A stretch of 64,000 bases of DNA from Achatina immaculata (GCA_009760885.1 CM019697.1:25062210-25126209), one strand, 5' to 3'; shown: positions 32,457-44,454, counted from the stretch's first letter. The notes: generated by a model from the sequence alone, not told the origin. A program made the numbers and translations.

Positions 32457-33200
32457 GAAGATCTCTTCAGGACGTGAGGGGCAAAAGAGGAGCCGATGTT
32501 GCATCAGACCACCATCTAATTGTGGCCCGACTGAAGTTAAAACTAAAGAGGACTGAGATAGGAGGCAACAGTAGACAACGCCAGAGATACAACACCACAG
32601 TTCTAAAAGATAGAACTAAGCAGGAAGAATTTAAGATCGCACTCGCCAATAAGTTTCAGATTCTACAAGATCTACCAGAAGAAGAGTCAATTGATAAGAG
32701 ATGGCAAGGAGTGAAAGAAGCATTTACCTCATCAAGTTAAGAAGTGCTTGGCCCCAGGAAGCTGTGCCACAAGGAGTGGATCTCTGCAGAATCCATAAGG
32801 AGAATAGAGGAGAGAAAGAGGAAAAAAGCAGCACTCAACAACAGCCGCACAAGAGCCAGTAAAATTATTGTACAAGAAGAGTATAAGGAAGCATGTAGGA
32901 AAACAAAGAGGAGCATCAGGACAGACAAAAGGAACTACATAGAAACACTGGCAACAGAGTCAGAAGGAGCTGCCCGGCAGGGAAAGATACAGGATCTATA
33001 CTCCACAATTAAGAAGATGACTGGAAATTATAGTGTGCCGATGAGGCCAGTGAAAGACAAGAACGGAAAAAACAATACCCAATGACTGGGGACAGAGAGA
33101 CAGATGGATGCAGCACTTTGAAGAATTGTTGAATAGACCAACCCCCTCATAACCCACCGAATATTGAACCAGCTGATAGAGATCTACGAATATATTGTGG
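32457..33200 (+). pseudogene. Endonuclease end and linker of LINE C
   Basis: Open stretches at 32414-32740 and 32744-33085, split by a stop and frame changes. They show SDHHLIVARLKLKLKR (end of an apurinic-type endonuclease), then a long basic linker (RIEERKRKKAALNNSRTR, EYKEACRKTKRSIRTD). The region before 33289 (EICKAIKQLKHGKAAGPD-like block) is in another frame. Confidence 0.7.
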
Positions 33201-33204
33201 TATA

Positions 33205-34723
33205 CCAACAAGGGAAGAGATTTGTAAAGCCATAAAACAGCTGAAGCATGGCAAGGCAGCAGGACCTGATAACATCCCGGCAGAAGCATTGAAAACAGAT
33301 ATTGAGACAAGCGTAGACATTCTTCACCCCCTCTTCAGGAAGATCTGGGAAGAGGAGCAAGTGCCTACAGAGTGGAAAGAAGGTTACCTTGTCAAGCTAC
33401 CAAAGAAAGGTGACTTGAGCTGCTGTTCCAACTACAGAGGTATAACACTGCTATCAATACCAGGAAAGGTACTCAACCGAGTTCTTCTAAATAGGATAAA
33501 GGACGTGGTAGATCCACAACTCAGGTACCAACAAGCAGGATTCCGGAAGAACAGATCCTGTACAGACCAAATAGCAACATTACGTATCATCGCAGAACAA
33601 TCACTGGAGTGGAACTCATCTCTCTATGTCAATTTTATTGACTATGAGAAGGCTTTCGACAGCGTCGACAGACAGACCCTATGGAAGCTGTTGAGACACT
33701 ACGGAGTACCGGAGAAGATTACCACCATCATTGAAAACTCCTATGAAGGGATGACATGTAAGGTAATCCATGAACAACAACTAACAGATGCCTTTCAAGT
33801 TAACACCGGAGTGAGACAGGGATGCCTGCTGTCATCATTTCTATTTATCCTGGCCATAGACTGGATTATGAGAAAATCAACAGAAAATAGGAGAAATGGT
33901 ATTCAGTGGACGCTCTGGACTCAACTTGACGACCTAGACTTTGCTGACGACCTGGCACTTCTCTCCCAGACTAAGCAACAGATGCAAGAGAAAACCATAT
34001 TAGTGGCAGAAAGTTCTTCAAGACTAGGCCTTACCATCCACAAGGGAAAGAGTAAAGTTCTTAGAGTAAATGAGGTCAACGAAATGCCAATTATATTGGA
34101 AGGAGAGGAACTGGAAGAGGTTGAAAAGTTTACTTATCTGGGAAGTGTGATAGACAAGCAGGGAGGAACAGAAGCTGATGTAAAAGCAAGAATAGGCAAG
34201 GCAAGAGTAAAATTTCATCAGATGAAGAAAATATGGGGAACTTCAGCCTTGTCAATGAAATTGAAGATCAGAGTATTTAACACCATGATAAAGCCCATTC
34301 TGCTATACGGTTCAGAAACTTGGAGAACTACTGTTACAATCATGAAACGAATCCAGACATTTATTAAAACATGCCTTAGAAGGATTCTACAAATACGTTG
34401 GCCAGATACCATAAGTAACCAAGAACTGTAGCAGCGAACAGGCCAGCAACCAGTGGAAGACGACATCCTACGAAGAAGATGGGAATGGATCGGACACACC
34501 CTACGGAAATCCACATCCAGCACTACAAGGCAAGCCCTAACATGGAACCCACAGGGTAAAAGGAGGAGAGGGAGATCAAGGAACTCCTGGCGCCGAAGTC
34601 TGGACACGGATATCAAAATAATGAACCAGACATGGAGACAGTTGGAAAGAATGGCCCAGGACCGAACTGCCTGGCGAGCTCTTGTTGGCGGCCTATGCTC
34701 CACGAGGGGTCAGAGGCATAGAT
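33205..34723 (+). CDS. Reverse transcriptase of LINE C, long open frame
   Basis: A 380-codon open stretch (33289-34431) carries the fingers block (PKKGDLSCCSNYRGITLL), QAGFRKNRSCTDQI, A motif LYVNFIDYEKAFDSVDR, B motif GVRQGCLLSSFLFIL and C motif LDFADDLALLS, then YLGSVIDKQGGTEADV and the C-terminal ILLYGSETW. One stop (TAG at 34429-34431) interrupts before the last domain (WEWIGHTLRKSTSSTTRQA, WNPQGKRRRGRSRNSW). Catalytic Asp residues are intact, so this copy decayed only recently. It cannot be autonomous because the endonuclease is truncated. Confidence 0.85.
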
Positions 34724-34742
34724 AGATAGATAGATTTTCCAG

Positions 34743-35759
34743 TTATATTTCAACTCGAATTGCTGCTTCTTGCTGCCAATATAGATGTTTTACAATCCTC
34801 AGGTCTTTGCCGTCTATATTGATGTCTTCAATCATTTTAATAATTTCATTATGTTTCACCTTGTCGAATGCCTTGGTGTAATCAATGAAGCATAAGTAGA
34901 GATCTTTCTGTACTTCTAAAGATCTTTCTGTTAATCTTCGTAAAGCATAAATGGCATTGTGTGTTCCCTTTCCTTCAAAAATTCCAAACTGTTCATCTGC
35001 TATTTCCATTTTAAAAATCTTTTTCCTTGTTATTGTCATAATAATTATCAGAAATAGCTTTGTTATGTGACATGAGAGGCTGATAGTCCTGTGGTCCTCA
35101 CATTCCTTTGCACCTAGTTTCTTTGGTAGTGCTATAAACGTGGATTTAATCAGGTCACTAGGAATATAACCATTGTTGTAAATGTCATTCAGTAACTTGG
35201 TTATTATTTTTATTCCTATCTCCTCTAGTGCCTCTATTTCTTCTATTGTTATATTATCAGGCCCAGTCGCTTTTTGCTTTCTTCATATAATTGATGGCAT
35301 ATATGTTTTCATCTTCAAGAATTGGTGGTCCATCACAGTTTTCAATATCTGGTGTTAATTCTGGTCGTTCTCTCCATATAGCTCACCGATGTATTTTGTC
35401 CACCTGTCCACAATGTCTTCTTTTCCCATTAACATTTTACTTTCTTTTGATTTCAGGCATCCTGTGGTATATTTTGTCTTCCTGTCTGTCAGTTCACTAA
35501 TTCGTTTGTGCATGTTTTTACTGTCTGTATTATGGGAGTCCTCTATTTGTCTGCACTGTTCATTCAACCACACTTCCTTTGCTTCTCTGCATTTGCGTCT
35601 TATTTCTTTATTTATCTTGCTATATTTTTCTTGGTTATTTTTACTCCTCCTCCTCTTGTCCATCAGTCCTAAGATGTCGTCTGTCATCCATTTATTCTTG
35701 GGGGCTTCTTTTTTCGATGGTATTATCTCAACAGTTTGGTGGATAGTATCTCTTAACAC
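34743..35759 (-). pseudogene. Linker and N-terminal reverse transcriptase of LINE B
   Basis: The linker (35759-35355) is basic and coiled (PKNKWMTDDILGLMDKRR, WTKYIGELYG), as between endonuclease and RT in RTE elements. The RT start (35039-34743) reads EQFGIFEGKGTHNAIY and LYLCFIDYTKAFDKVKH (A motif). It stops at the nested insertion and contains frameshifts. Confidence 0.75.
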
Positions 35760-35812
35760 TGCCCATTGTTCATCTACACTATATATCTTTGCTATTGCAT
35801 TGTATCTATTTG

Positions 35813-36680
35813 TTATAATAATTCCGTATTGTTTTCGCAGTTCTTGGTCATTTTAAAGAGTTCTGTATTCAGTTTGATGTTTCTCACTTTTCTGCATGCT
35901 TTCTTTAGCTTTATTCCAATTTTTCCACAGAGTGGGTCATGGTCACTATTGCAGTCAGCTTCTGGCATAATTTTTGTTGTCAGTAACGCATTACGGAATC
36001 GTTTGTTGATTAATATGAAGTCTATCTGGTTAAAAGTCTTTTTGTCTGGGCTGCACCACGTTGCCAGTCTTCGGGGATGTTGTTTAAACCAGGTGTTTAC
36101 TACAACCATGCTGTGTATTCTTGCCCATTCAATTAATTTATAACCTCTGTCATTCCTCTCCCCCAGTCCATAGTCACCAACGATGTCTGAAGTTCTTCCT
36201 TTACCAACTTTGGCATTAAAATCTCCCATCACTATAGTAAGTCATTGTGACTTTGTGTGTTTCAGGACTGTCTCTGTCATTATAAAATAGCTGTACATCT
36301 TCTTAAGAACTATCAGATGTTGGAGCGTACACTTGTATAATATTTATGTTTATTTCAGTTGGGCTAGCAGGACTCGGTCCAAGATGTTTGAATATCCTAC
36401 AATTGTCTTTGCTGTTTGTTCGTCAAATATTATTCCTACTCCTCGTTCATGTTTCTCACTTCCTGAATATATTATTGTATATTTATTATGGTTTACTTAC
36501 TTCCATGCACTTGTCCATCTAACTTCACTCATTCCTAATATGTTGATCTTCATCCTTTCCATTTCCCTCTTTACATTTTCTAATTTTCCAGCGTGGATTA
36601 AAGTTCTAACATTCCATGCTGCTATTTTGAACTTGTTAGTTTTGCCACCAGTAGCTTGATGACGATCTGGCCTCACCTGT
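35813..36680 (-). pseudogene. APE-type endonuclease of LINE B, frameshifted
   Basis: The start reads FKIAAWNVRTLIHAGK and MKINILGMSEVRWT (strand-conserved Asn and Glu of the AP endonuclease fold). After a frame change come MMGDFNAKVGKG, RGYKLIEWARIHSM, FNQIDFILINKR and ADCNSDHDPL, containing the GDFNA and SDH catalytic blocks. All key residues visible are intact, but the two halves are in different frames with stops between. Confidence 0.8.
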
Positions 36681-36872
36681 GGCTCGTGAGCTGCCCTACC
36701 GGACGAGGTTGTTTCAGAGGAACATCCATTAACGTCGTTCATGACAAATCTATTACTCTGAATAAGCATAATTGTTCTTGGGAACTACAACAGTGGTTTC
36801 CGGTTGCCTTCTGTCGGTTTGTGTACGGACTCTCCGCTAGCCTTTGGACTCCCTGTCCTACCCGCAAGGCAG

Positions 36873-36932
36873 TGTTCTACATACACTATAAATTTATAAG
36901 CATTTATTCCTCTACATACACTATAAATTCAC
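36873..36932. repeat. AT-rich minisatellite, remainder after LINE B
   Basis: Two units of TGTTCTACATACACTATAAA type, the continuation of the array at 31084-31556. Confidence 0.85.
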
Positions 36933-36974
36933 CATAAGACAAGAAAAGGAGTTAAACTAGCACCATCTTTTGGT

Positions 36975-37142
36975 GAGTACGGTGTGTTTGTTTATGAATG
37001 TGTACAGAGCTTCGTGTGTCTGTTTATGAATGTGTACAGAGCTTCGTGTGTCTGTTTATGAATGTGTACAGAGCTTCGTGTGTCTGTTTATGAATGTGTA
37101 CAGAGCTTCGTGTGTCTGTTTATGAATGTGTACAGAGCTTCC
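36975..37142. repeat. 32-bp tandem repeat, five units
   Basis: Units contain TGTTTATGAATGTGTACAGA and are almost identical. Confidence 0.95.
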
Positions 37143-37530
37143 AAGAGAGCAACTTTGTGAGCTTGCCTGCCCTAGAAGTTATTCCTCTCCCTGCAGCAGC
37201 CTTGCCGTCCCCGCCCCCCCTTCTCATACCAACACTTAAAACTGGTCATGTTACCAGTATAGGAAGTCCAAGTAGCGCCATAATGAATAACTCACGAGTT
37301 AACTGAGTATTTGAGGTTGAAAAGCTGGCCGAAGACGGGAAATCTTGGCGATCTACCTCGCGAGCCCTATGTGGCGTTTAAAGGCACTGGAAGGATGTAA
37401 GAAGTAAGATCTAAGTATTGACCATTGCATTTATCTTTTTTTTTTCATCTTCCATCTTCTTTTTTCTTTTAATGTAGAGCTTAAAATGGTTTGTGGCTAC
37501 AAGTACAACATTTTAATATTTCTGATTTTC
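37143..37530. other. Single-copy sequence, nothing firm
   Basis: A locally GC-richer patch at 37150-37390. The plus frame 37094-37306 is open but starts inside the repeat. No motif or splice support. Confidence 0.4.
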
Positions 37531-37539
37531 TTTTAATAA

Positions 37540-37775
37540 AATTTAAGTGAACAAATTGTTACTACTGGCACATTCTTGACATAAAGATTAGGTGAACAAA
37601 TTGTTAATATTGTCACATTCTTAACGTAAAGATTAAGTGAAGAAATTGTTACTATTGGCACATTCTTGACATAAAGATTAGGTGAAGAAATTGTTACTAC
37701 TGTCACATTCTTGACATAAAGATTAGGTAAATACATTGTTACTATTGGCACATTCTTGACATAAAGTAGCGAATC
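37540..37775. repeat. 42-bp tandem repeat, five to six units
   Basis: Units contain AAATTGTTACTATTGGCACA and TTCTTGACATAAAGATTAGG. Confidence 0.9.
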
Positions 37776-37879
37776 AAAGGTTTTTACATTTTTTTTATTA
37801 AAAGAACCATTTGCGTAATTTAGTGACTCGTATGTGGTAACGTTTCTATTTCGTTCATATGTCGGTAGCAGAAATATTT

Positions 37880-38510
37880 GGACATAAAGGACTGAGAATA
37901 CTTGTAGAGATTAGGACTGAGAATACTTGTAGAGGTTAGGACTGAGAATACTTGTAGAGGTTAGGACTGAGAATACTTGTAGAGGTTAGGACTGAGAATA
38001 CTTGTAGAGGTTAGGACTGAGAATACTTGTAAAGGTTAGGACAGAGAATACTTGTAGAGGTTAGGGCAGAGAATAGAGGTTAGGACTGAGAATAGAGGTT
38101 AGGCCAGAGAATAGAGGTTAGGACTGCGAATACTTGTAGAGGTTAGGACTGAGAATACTTGTAGAGGTTAGGACAAAGAATACTTGTAGAGGTTAGGACA
38201 GAGAATAGAGGTTAAGACAGAGAATAGAGGTTAAGCCTGAGAATATTTTTAAAGGTTAGGACAGAGAATAGAGGTTAAGACAGAGAATAGAGGTTATGAC
38301 AGAGAATAGAGGTTAGGTCAGAGAATAGAGGTTAAGACAGAGAATAGAGGTTAGGACAGAGAATAGAGGTTATGACAGAGAATAGAGGTTAGGTCAGAGA
38401 ATAGAGGTTAAGACAGAGAATAGAGGTTAAAAGCCTGAGAATACTTGTAGAAGTTAGGACATAGAACAGAGGTTAGGGCAGAGAATAGAGGTTAGGACTG
38501 ATAAAATACT
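37880..38510. repeat. 18-25 bp minisatellite, GAGGTTAGGACTGAGAATA family
   Basis: The first part has units with an extra CTTGTA block. Later units drop it and become about 18 bp (AGAGAATAGAGGTTAGGAC). The two forms alternate in patches. Confidence 0.9.
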
Positions 38511-39067
38511 CTCGGTTTTGCTGTTGGTACTGAAAGCGTATAAATACTAAAAAAAATTCTAGACGTCGAGATGTTGGCTTCAATTTTATCTCTTTTATAA
38601 AAAAAAACAACTTGTGTTTATTCCTGTCCTGTATTCGGTTGGAAGTTTAATTCCACACGAGTCAGAAAATATTCACTTTATAGGTTGAAACTTCCATCCT
38701 TTATTTTAGTGGGAGTTAAATTTTGAAAGAAATTACATCCAGCGAGAGAACTGCCGTATGAATCATCGGAGACATCATGGATCTGTAGATGAAAGATGAT
38801 CTTTCATAAACTGCAGATGCTGGGATCTTTAGAAAGATTCCAGAACTTTAAAAATAAGGACTAGAAGCGGCATTTCCAGAATATTCGTTTCATTTAGAGA
38901 ATGAAATCCTTGAACATTGCTACAGTTTGCTAAAAAGTGCTCTAAGCAACAAGTATTTTATGTTTGTCAATGACCCTGTCAATATTTGGCTGTGTCAATC
39001 AATGAATGTGTCAATCTTTGAGACCTGGACATTGACACAGCAGAACATCCTCAAGTAATACAGACAG
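38511..39067. other. Single-copy sequence, nothing recognised
   Basis: AT-rich stretch between two arrays. No coding or RNA signal seen. Confidence 0.5.
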
Positions 39068-39585
39068 AACCATCATAAAACAGGGAGTAATAACAAGTCA
39101 TAAAACAGGGAGTAATAACAAGTCATAAAACAGGGAGTAATAACAAGTCATAAAACAGGGAGTAATAACAAGTCATAAAACAGGGAGTAATAACAAGTCA
39201 GAAAACAGGGAGTAATAACAAGTCATAAAACAGGGAGTAATAACAAGTCAGAAAACAGGCAGTAATAACAAGTCATAAAACAGGGAGTAATAACAAGTCA
39301 GAAAACAGGCAGTAATAACAAGTCATAAAACAGGGAGTAATAACAAGTCAGAAAACAGACAGTAATAACAAGTCAGAAAACAAGGAGTAATAACAAGTCA
39401 GAAAACAGGGAGTAGTAACAAGTCAGAAAACAGGGAGTAGTAACAAGTCAGAAAACAGGGAGTAATAACAAGTCAGAAAACAGGGAGTAGTAACAAGTCA
39501 GAAAACAGGGAGTAATAACAAGTCAGAAAACAGGGAGTAATAACAAGTCAGAAAACAGGGAGTAATAACAAGTCAGAAAACCAGC
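39068..39585. repeat. 25-bp minisatellite, about 20 units
   Basis: Units of AAACAGGGAGTAATAACAAG with AGTCATA or AGTCAGA heads. The CATA form dominates the first half and the CAGA form the second. Confidence 0.95.
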
Positions 39586-39654
39586 TGTACGTGTTCTTTC
39601 AGAGAATGAGCATGATAAAATCAGAGAAGCTGATACCTGGGAGATGGCTAGTGA

Positions 39655-39992
39655 CTGTAGGAAAACATGGGAACAAAGGTTGTCTGGAGAAAAGAATGTT
39701 GTGTACTTAACCAAGAAAACATGGGAACAAAGGTTGTCTGGAGAAATGAATGCTGTGTACCTAACCAAGAAAACATGGGAACAAAGGTTGTCTGGAGAAA
39801 AGAATGCTGTGTACTTAACCAAGAAAACATGGGAACAAAGGTTGTCTGGAGAAAAGAATGCTGTGTACTTAACCAAGAAAACATGGGAACAAAGGTTGTC
39901 TGGAGAAAAGAATGCTGTGTACTTAACCAAGAAAACATGGGAACAAAGGTTGTCTGGAGAAAAGAATGCTGTGTACTTAACCAAGAAAATAA
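39655..39992. repeat. 54-bp minisatellite, six units
   Basis: Units contain ACATGGGAACAAAGGTTGTC and GAATGCTGTGTACTTAACCA. Its open frames on both strands (up to 157 codons) follow from the 54-bp period. Confidence 0.95.
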
Positions 39993-40304
39993 TCAAGAAA
40001 GCCGTGGGAAAGAATAACAGACGTCAGACAGTGCCAGGTACGATAATGTAGCGCTTATAGATTAACAGGTGATTAGCAAGTGATTAACAGCTGATTAATA
40101 AGTGATTAACAGGTGATAATCTGTCTGTCTGTCTGTCTGTGTCTATCACACAGTGATTCAGTTTAAGCTATAGCAGACTATCAAGAAGAATATGTAATCT
40201 CTTTGCCCTTTCACTTCTCCTATCAACATAAACAGCGAAGTGTACTCCCCCATCACAAACAGCGAGAAACCGAATCTTGCTGCTGTACGGATTGTACTGT
40301 ATGG

Positions 40305-40475
40305 CTTAGTGTAGATACATCGATTGTACATATACTTTGTAGATACATCGATTGTACATATACTTTGCAGATACATCGATTGTACGCATACCAAGGTCAC
40401 TGTCTGGTTTAGTGTGGATACATCGATTGTACGTATACCAAGGTCACTGTTTGGCTTAGTGTAGATACATCGATA
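40305..40475. repeat. Tandem repeat around GATACATCGATTGTAC
   Basis: Five units of 29-50 bp, each with TAGATACATCGATTGTAC. A related copy of the ATTGTACGTATACCAAGGTC part lies near 40543. Confidence 0.85.
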
Positions 40476-40479
40476 CACT

Positions 40480-40847
40480 AACACCATATCCCTATGTGCC
40501 TCTAACAGGCACGAGAGGATTACCTTTACCTTTAGCTACCTCGATTGTACGTATACCAAGGTCACTGACCTGAAACTAGACTCGACACCGAGCTACCTTC
40601 AGCCGCTGATCTGTAGGCTAGATGTTATGTTACATCTACCCGGCAGAGTGGAAGTGGAGTTTGTGGAGTAGCCACTTCTGTGATCCACTTCGCGAAGTTA
40701 TGAAAGACCCTATAATCTAGTTTCTAACTAGAGTGATAATAATTTAGAAGATGTTGATTAGAGCGTCAGTTAACAGAACCTAACATGTTTACACGGAGAT
40801 CTCCAAACATCCAGTCATACAGTTTACTAACGAGAAAGCAAAAGCCT
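40480..40847. other. Single-copy sequence, nothing recognised
   Basis: No feature apart from the stray repeat fragment near 40543. Confidence 0.45.
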
Positions 40848-41262
40848 ACCTACCTACCTACCTACCTACCTACCTACCTACCTACCTACCTACCTACCTA
40901 CCTACCTACCTACCTACCTACCTAACCTACCTACCTACCTACCTACCTTCCTAACTTACCTACCTACCTACCTAAACCAAGATCGACCGATTAACTGAAC
41001 AACCGACAGATTAACTGACCTACCGATTAACCGACCGACCGACTGACTGACCGGCCGACTAACTGACCGACCGACTGACTGACCGGCCGACTAACTGACC
41101 GACCGACCGACCGATCGATTAATTGATCGATCGATCGACAAACTGACCGACCGACCGACCAGCCGATCGACCGATCGACTAACTGACCGACCGACCGACG
41201 GACTGACCGATCGACCAACCGACCGACCGACCGACCGACCAACCTACCGACCGACCGACACA
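40848..41262. repeat. (CCTA)n followed by degenerate (CCGA)n
   Basis: About 32 units of ACCT up to 40976, then about 280 bp of CGAC/TGAC tetranucleotide mixtures including CGATCGAT palindromes. The minus frame here is open for 84 codons by composition only. Confidence 0.95.
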
Positions 41263-41479
41263 CCAAGAAGCAGCCAACCAAAGAAAGAACCGCTGTAAAT
41301 CATAAAACCAAGCAGTTTAAGTTTGTAGTCTCGTACTAACCAAGCAGGTATTTAAGCCACCAATCAAAACATCCGAGAAGACTTTACACATGGACATCAC
41401 CTGATGAGAAAACCAAGAATCAAATAGGTTACATTTTGATGCAAAGAAGGTGGAGATGAAGTATAGCATCAGCAAAAAC

Positions 41480-42281
41480 GTTACCAGGTGCTGATTGTGA
41501 CACGGACCATGAGTTATTAATAGCAGACATGAAGAAGATCAAAAAGACAGTTACGGGATCAAGACCACTCCGCTTTGATCTTACAAAAATACCAGAACAA
41601 TACGATATAGAAGTGAAGAACTGTTTCGAAATCCTGATGGCTGTACAGGAGGAGATGACACAAGATGAATTGGCTACGCAGGCCAGAGATATCTTAATAA
41701 CAACAGCTAACGACATAGTTACAGTAAAGAAAACACAAAAGAATGAATGGGTTACAGAAGGCACACTAGAACTGATAAAACAACGCAGAGAAATGAAAAC
41801 GCAATGGAAAGTGACAAATAACAAGGAGGAATATAAATCTTTAACAAAAGAAGTACGAAGAAACATATGAAAAGACAAAAAACAATATGTACAAGATTGT
41901 TGTGAAAGAATAAAAGGACATCAGAAGTGTAGATGAGATAGTGAAATATTTAAAGAAACGAAGACATTGACGAGAAATGTCACACCTAAGCTAAATGTAA
42001 TTTGTGAAGAGATGGGGATTATCCTGACAGAGACAGAGGAAATTCTAGAAAGACAGAAGAAATATTGCAGAGGAATGTATGAAACAACCAACTGTGAAAT
42101 GAGAAATCAACAGTGTGAATTATTATTGGAGGAGAAAGAACCCGAATCGACAATAGAAGAAGTTTTATGGGCAATAAAGAATCTGAAAAATGGTAAATCA
42201 CCAGGATATGATGAGATAACAGCTGAACTTATTAAAGCAGGAGGAAAGGAAAGTGGAACAATCTATCATGCACTGTGTTAA
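41480..42281 (+). pseudogene. Endonuclease end and linker of LINE A copy 2
   Basis: Shows ADCDTDHELLIA (the SDH-type end of the AP endonuclease), a basic linker (NEWVTEGTLELIKQRREMK), a stop at 41868, and then LTETEEILERQKKYC, VLWAIKNLKNGKSPGYDE and ITAELIKAGG. The last two are the conserved block that precedes the RT in RTE elements. Confidence 0.8.
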
Positions 42282-42287
42282 AGATAT

Positions 42288-42965
42288 CTCTCCCCCCTCT
42301 CTCTCTCTCTCTCTCTCTGAACCTTAAGTGCCCAGGGCAAATGGGGCTTCCGCAAGGGTTTTCCACAAATGCCTGTCCTTCGCCTTTTTTTCTGCTCTTG
42401 CCCAGGTGAGCCCTCTATTGCTCAACATCCTTTCTGTTGTTCTTCTCCATGTCTCTTTTGGTCTACCCTTACTTCTGTTCCCCTGTGGTGTCCATCTTAG
42501 TGCTATTTTTGGTAGTGAGTTGTCAGTCATTAGGAGCACATGTCCCAACCATCGCCAGCGTCTTTCCTCAATATTTGTTGTCAGTGGCTTCATCTGCATT
42601 TCTGCCAATAAGATGTTATTTCTTATGGTGTTTGGTCAAAATATTTGTCAAATTCTTCGTAAACATTTAGTCTGGAAAGAATTCAACTTGTTTTCTATGG
42701 TTTTGGTGATTTTCCAGCATTCACTTCCATAGAATAGTACACTTAGAACATGACTTTTAAATATCCTGATTTTCATATTCATGCTTAGTTTTTTCTTTAT
42801 TTCCATATAGTCTGCAGCACTACAAAAGCCTGGTTTGCTCTAGTAAGTCTGCTGTTGATGTCCTTTGTGGTGTCTCCATTTTCTACTACTCTACTGCCAA
42901 GGTATACAAATTCGTTGACCTCCTCCACTAACTTGCTATCTATTCTGAGTACATTTCTGTTGTTC
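42288..42965 (-). mobile_element. Nested LINE 3' end, family D, (GA)n tail
   Basis: A 678-bp 5'-truncated insertion flanked by a perfect 13-bp duplication, GTGTTAAAGATAT (42275-42287 and 42966-42978). The minus strand encodes a LINE C-terminus: VNEFVYLGSRVVENGDTTKD, RRWRWLGHVLLM, WTPQGNRSKGRPKETWRR, and a stop followed by the (GA)n tail (CT runs on plus). It resembles family C in the last domain but has a different tail. Confidence 0.85.
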
Positions 42966-42978
42966 GTGTTAAAGATAT

Positions 42979-44350
42979 GGCATTCAGGTATTTGGCCAAA
43001 AGAATGGAAAATAACTATATTCATACCACTGCCAAAAAAGAGTGACCTGAAATTATGCACAAACTACAGAACTGTTGCCCTGATTAGTCATGCCAGTAAA
43101 ATTTTGTTAAAAATCATAATGGGTAGTCTTCGTAAGAAAATAGAAGAAGAAGTCAATATGGTCCAAGCTTGTTTCAGGCAAGGAAGAGGATCAAGAGATC
43201 ATATATTCAGTATAAGATTAATAATAGAGAAATGCAGAGAGTTTAATGTGAATCTATATTTATCCTTTATAGACTACTCACAGGCATTTGATTGTGTACA
43301 ACACCAGAAACTTTGGGAAATAATGGAAAAAATGGGATTTCCAACACATTTGATACAATTAACATCACTGCTGTATCTAGACCAACAAGCAGCAGTAAGA
43401 ATAAATGGTGAAACAACAAGTTGGTTTGACATAAAAAAGGGGTCCGTCAGGGGTGCATATTGTCGCCTTACTTATTTAACTTGTATACTGAAAATATAAT
43501 GAGGAATGTTAGAGAAGATTTAGACAAAGGATATTACGATGCCATAACAATTGGATGTTATGAGATACCAAAGATTAGATATGCTGATGATGCACTATTA
43601 CTGTTCACAACACAAAAAGGAATGGAAGAACTAATTATTTCAGTCCGTAAGAACAGCGAAGAGCAGAACCTCTATCTTAATATGAAGAAAACTAAATTGA
43701 TGACAACTGAAAAAACAAGCAAGGCAGCTGAATATGTATGAATGAGGGAAAATTGGAAGAAGTGGAGAGTTTTGTATATTTGGATCACTACTAACTAATA
43801 ATGGAGATACAATGAGAGAAATTAAAAGGAAGACATCTATCGCTCTTCAGAAACTAAAACAACTAAAGAAGCCGTGGAGAGGAACAGACAGAACTACAAA
43901 AATAAGATTTTTATGGGCATGCATCTTTTCCATCGCAACATATGCCTGTGAGACCTGGACACTTAACAAAACAGCTGACAAACACATAAATGCCTTTGAA
44001 TATAAATGCTACAGAAGAGTTCTTCAAATATCATGGACACAAAAAAGAACAAATATATCCATATTACAAGAACTTAATATTGAAGAAGGCTGGCTAGTAA
44101 AGAGGATTAAAGAGGAGAGAAAACTGAAATATTCTGGACACATTAAACGTCATGATAATCTAGAGAAGACCGTCTTGGAAGGATACATAATGGGAAAAAG
44201 AAAGAGGAAGACCGAGGTCAAGATGGCTGCAAGTCATCGTTGATGATCTGCAAAAGGATGCATCAGCAACAGGGCATCTTTCTTACAACCGAGAGGCCTA
44301 CAGGAGAGCTGTTAGGGAGGCAAAGTTCCACAAGGGACATACAAATGACT
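42979..44350 (+). pseudogene. Reverse transcriptase of LINE A copy 2, frameshifted
   Basis: Resumes after the nested element with KIWHSGIWPKEWKITIFIPL, then QACFRQGRGSRDHIF, YLSFIDYSQAFDCV, and after a frame change SPYLFNLYTENIMRNV and IRYADDALLLFTTQK. Further frameshifts lead to ACIFSIATYACETWTLNK and the C-terminal LKYSGHIKRHDNLEKTVLEG. The catalytic YADD survives. Confidence 0.8.
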
Positions 44351-44454
44351 GACTGATCACTTGCAAGTTATCTTCTAACTTAAACAGTTAAAGATTTCTG
44401 TACTTTGGTTTCAGTTAGTTCAAACTGTAAAATGTGTCCCAGATTTTGATAAAA

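Larger units (their letters stand above)
32455..34734 (+). mobile_element. Nested LINE, family C, 5'-truncated, (GATA)n tail
   Basis: Inserted into LINE B in the opposite orientation. The flanking duplication is TTTTTCAGTTA at 32444-32454 versus TTTTCCAGTTA at 34735-34745 (one mismatch). It begins within the end of the endonuclease (DVASDHHLIVARL) and runs through the reverse transcriptase to a C-terminus ending GLCSTRGQRHR, a stop and a (TAGA)n tail. The LINE clade is not certain; it is distinct from families A and B. Confidence 0.85.
31557..36872 (-). mobile_element. RTE/BovB-like LINE, family B, near full length, interrupted
   Basis: In minus-strand order: a 5' region, an apurinic-type endonuclease (about 36660-35850), a linker, the reverse transcriptase (about 35040-32150, split by a nested LINE at 32455-34734), and a C-terminal part ending in an (ATG)n tail at the low-coordinate end. 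Without the nested element it is about 3.0 kb, normal for RTE LINEs. Both ends abut units of the same minisatellite (TGTTCTACATA at 31546-31556 and 36873-36883), so the target duplication is indistinguishable from the array. Frameshifts and stops break the protein. Confidence 0.85.
41378..44360 (+). mobile_element. RTE-type LINE, family A copy 2, interrupted by LINE D
   Basis: Plus-strand copy beginning near the end of the endonuclease (LYTWTSPDEKTKNQIGYI in composite frames, then PGADCDTDHELLIADM) and running through linker and RT to the C-terminus (FHKGHTND) and an ACTGACTGATC tail. It is split at 42288-42965 by an oppositely oriented LINE with a 13-bp duplication. It covers more of the 5' side than the copy at 23575-24853 and carries more frameshifts. 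Confidence 0.85.

Noticed and set aside
37880..38510. Interstitial telomere repeat (GGTTAGG words)
   Set aside because: The GGTTAGG words are parts of an 18-25 bp unit and never run as consecutive TTAGGG.
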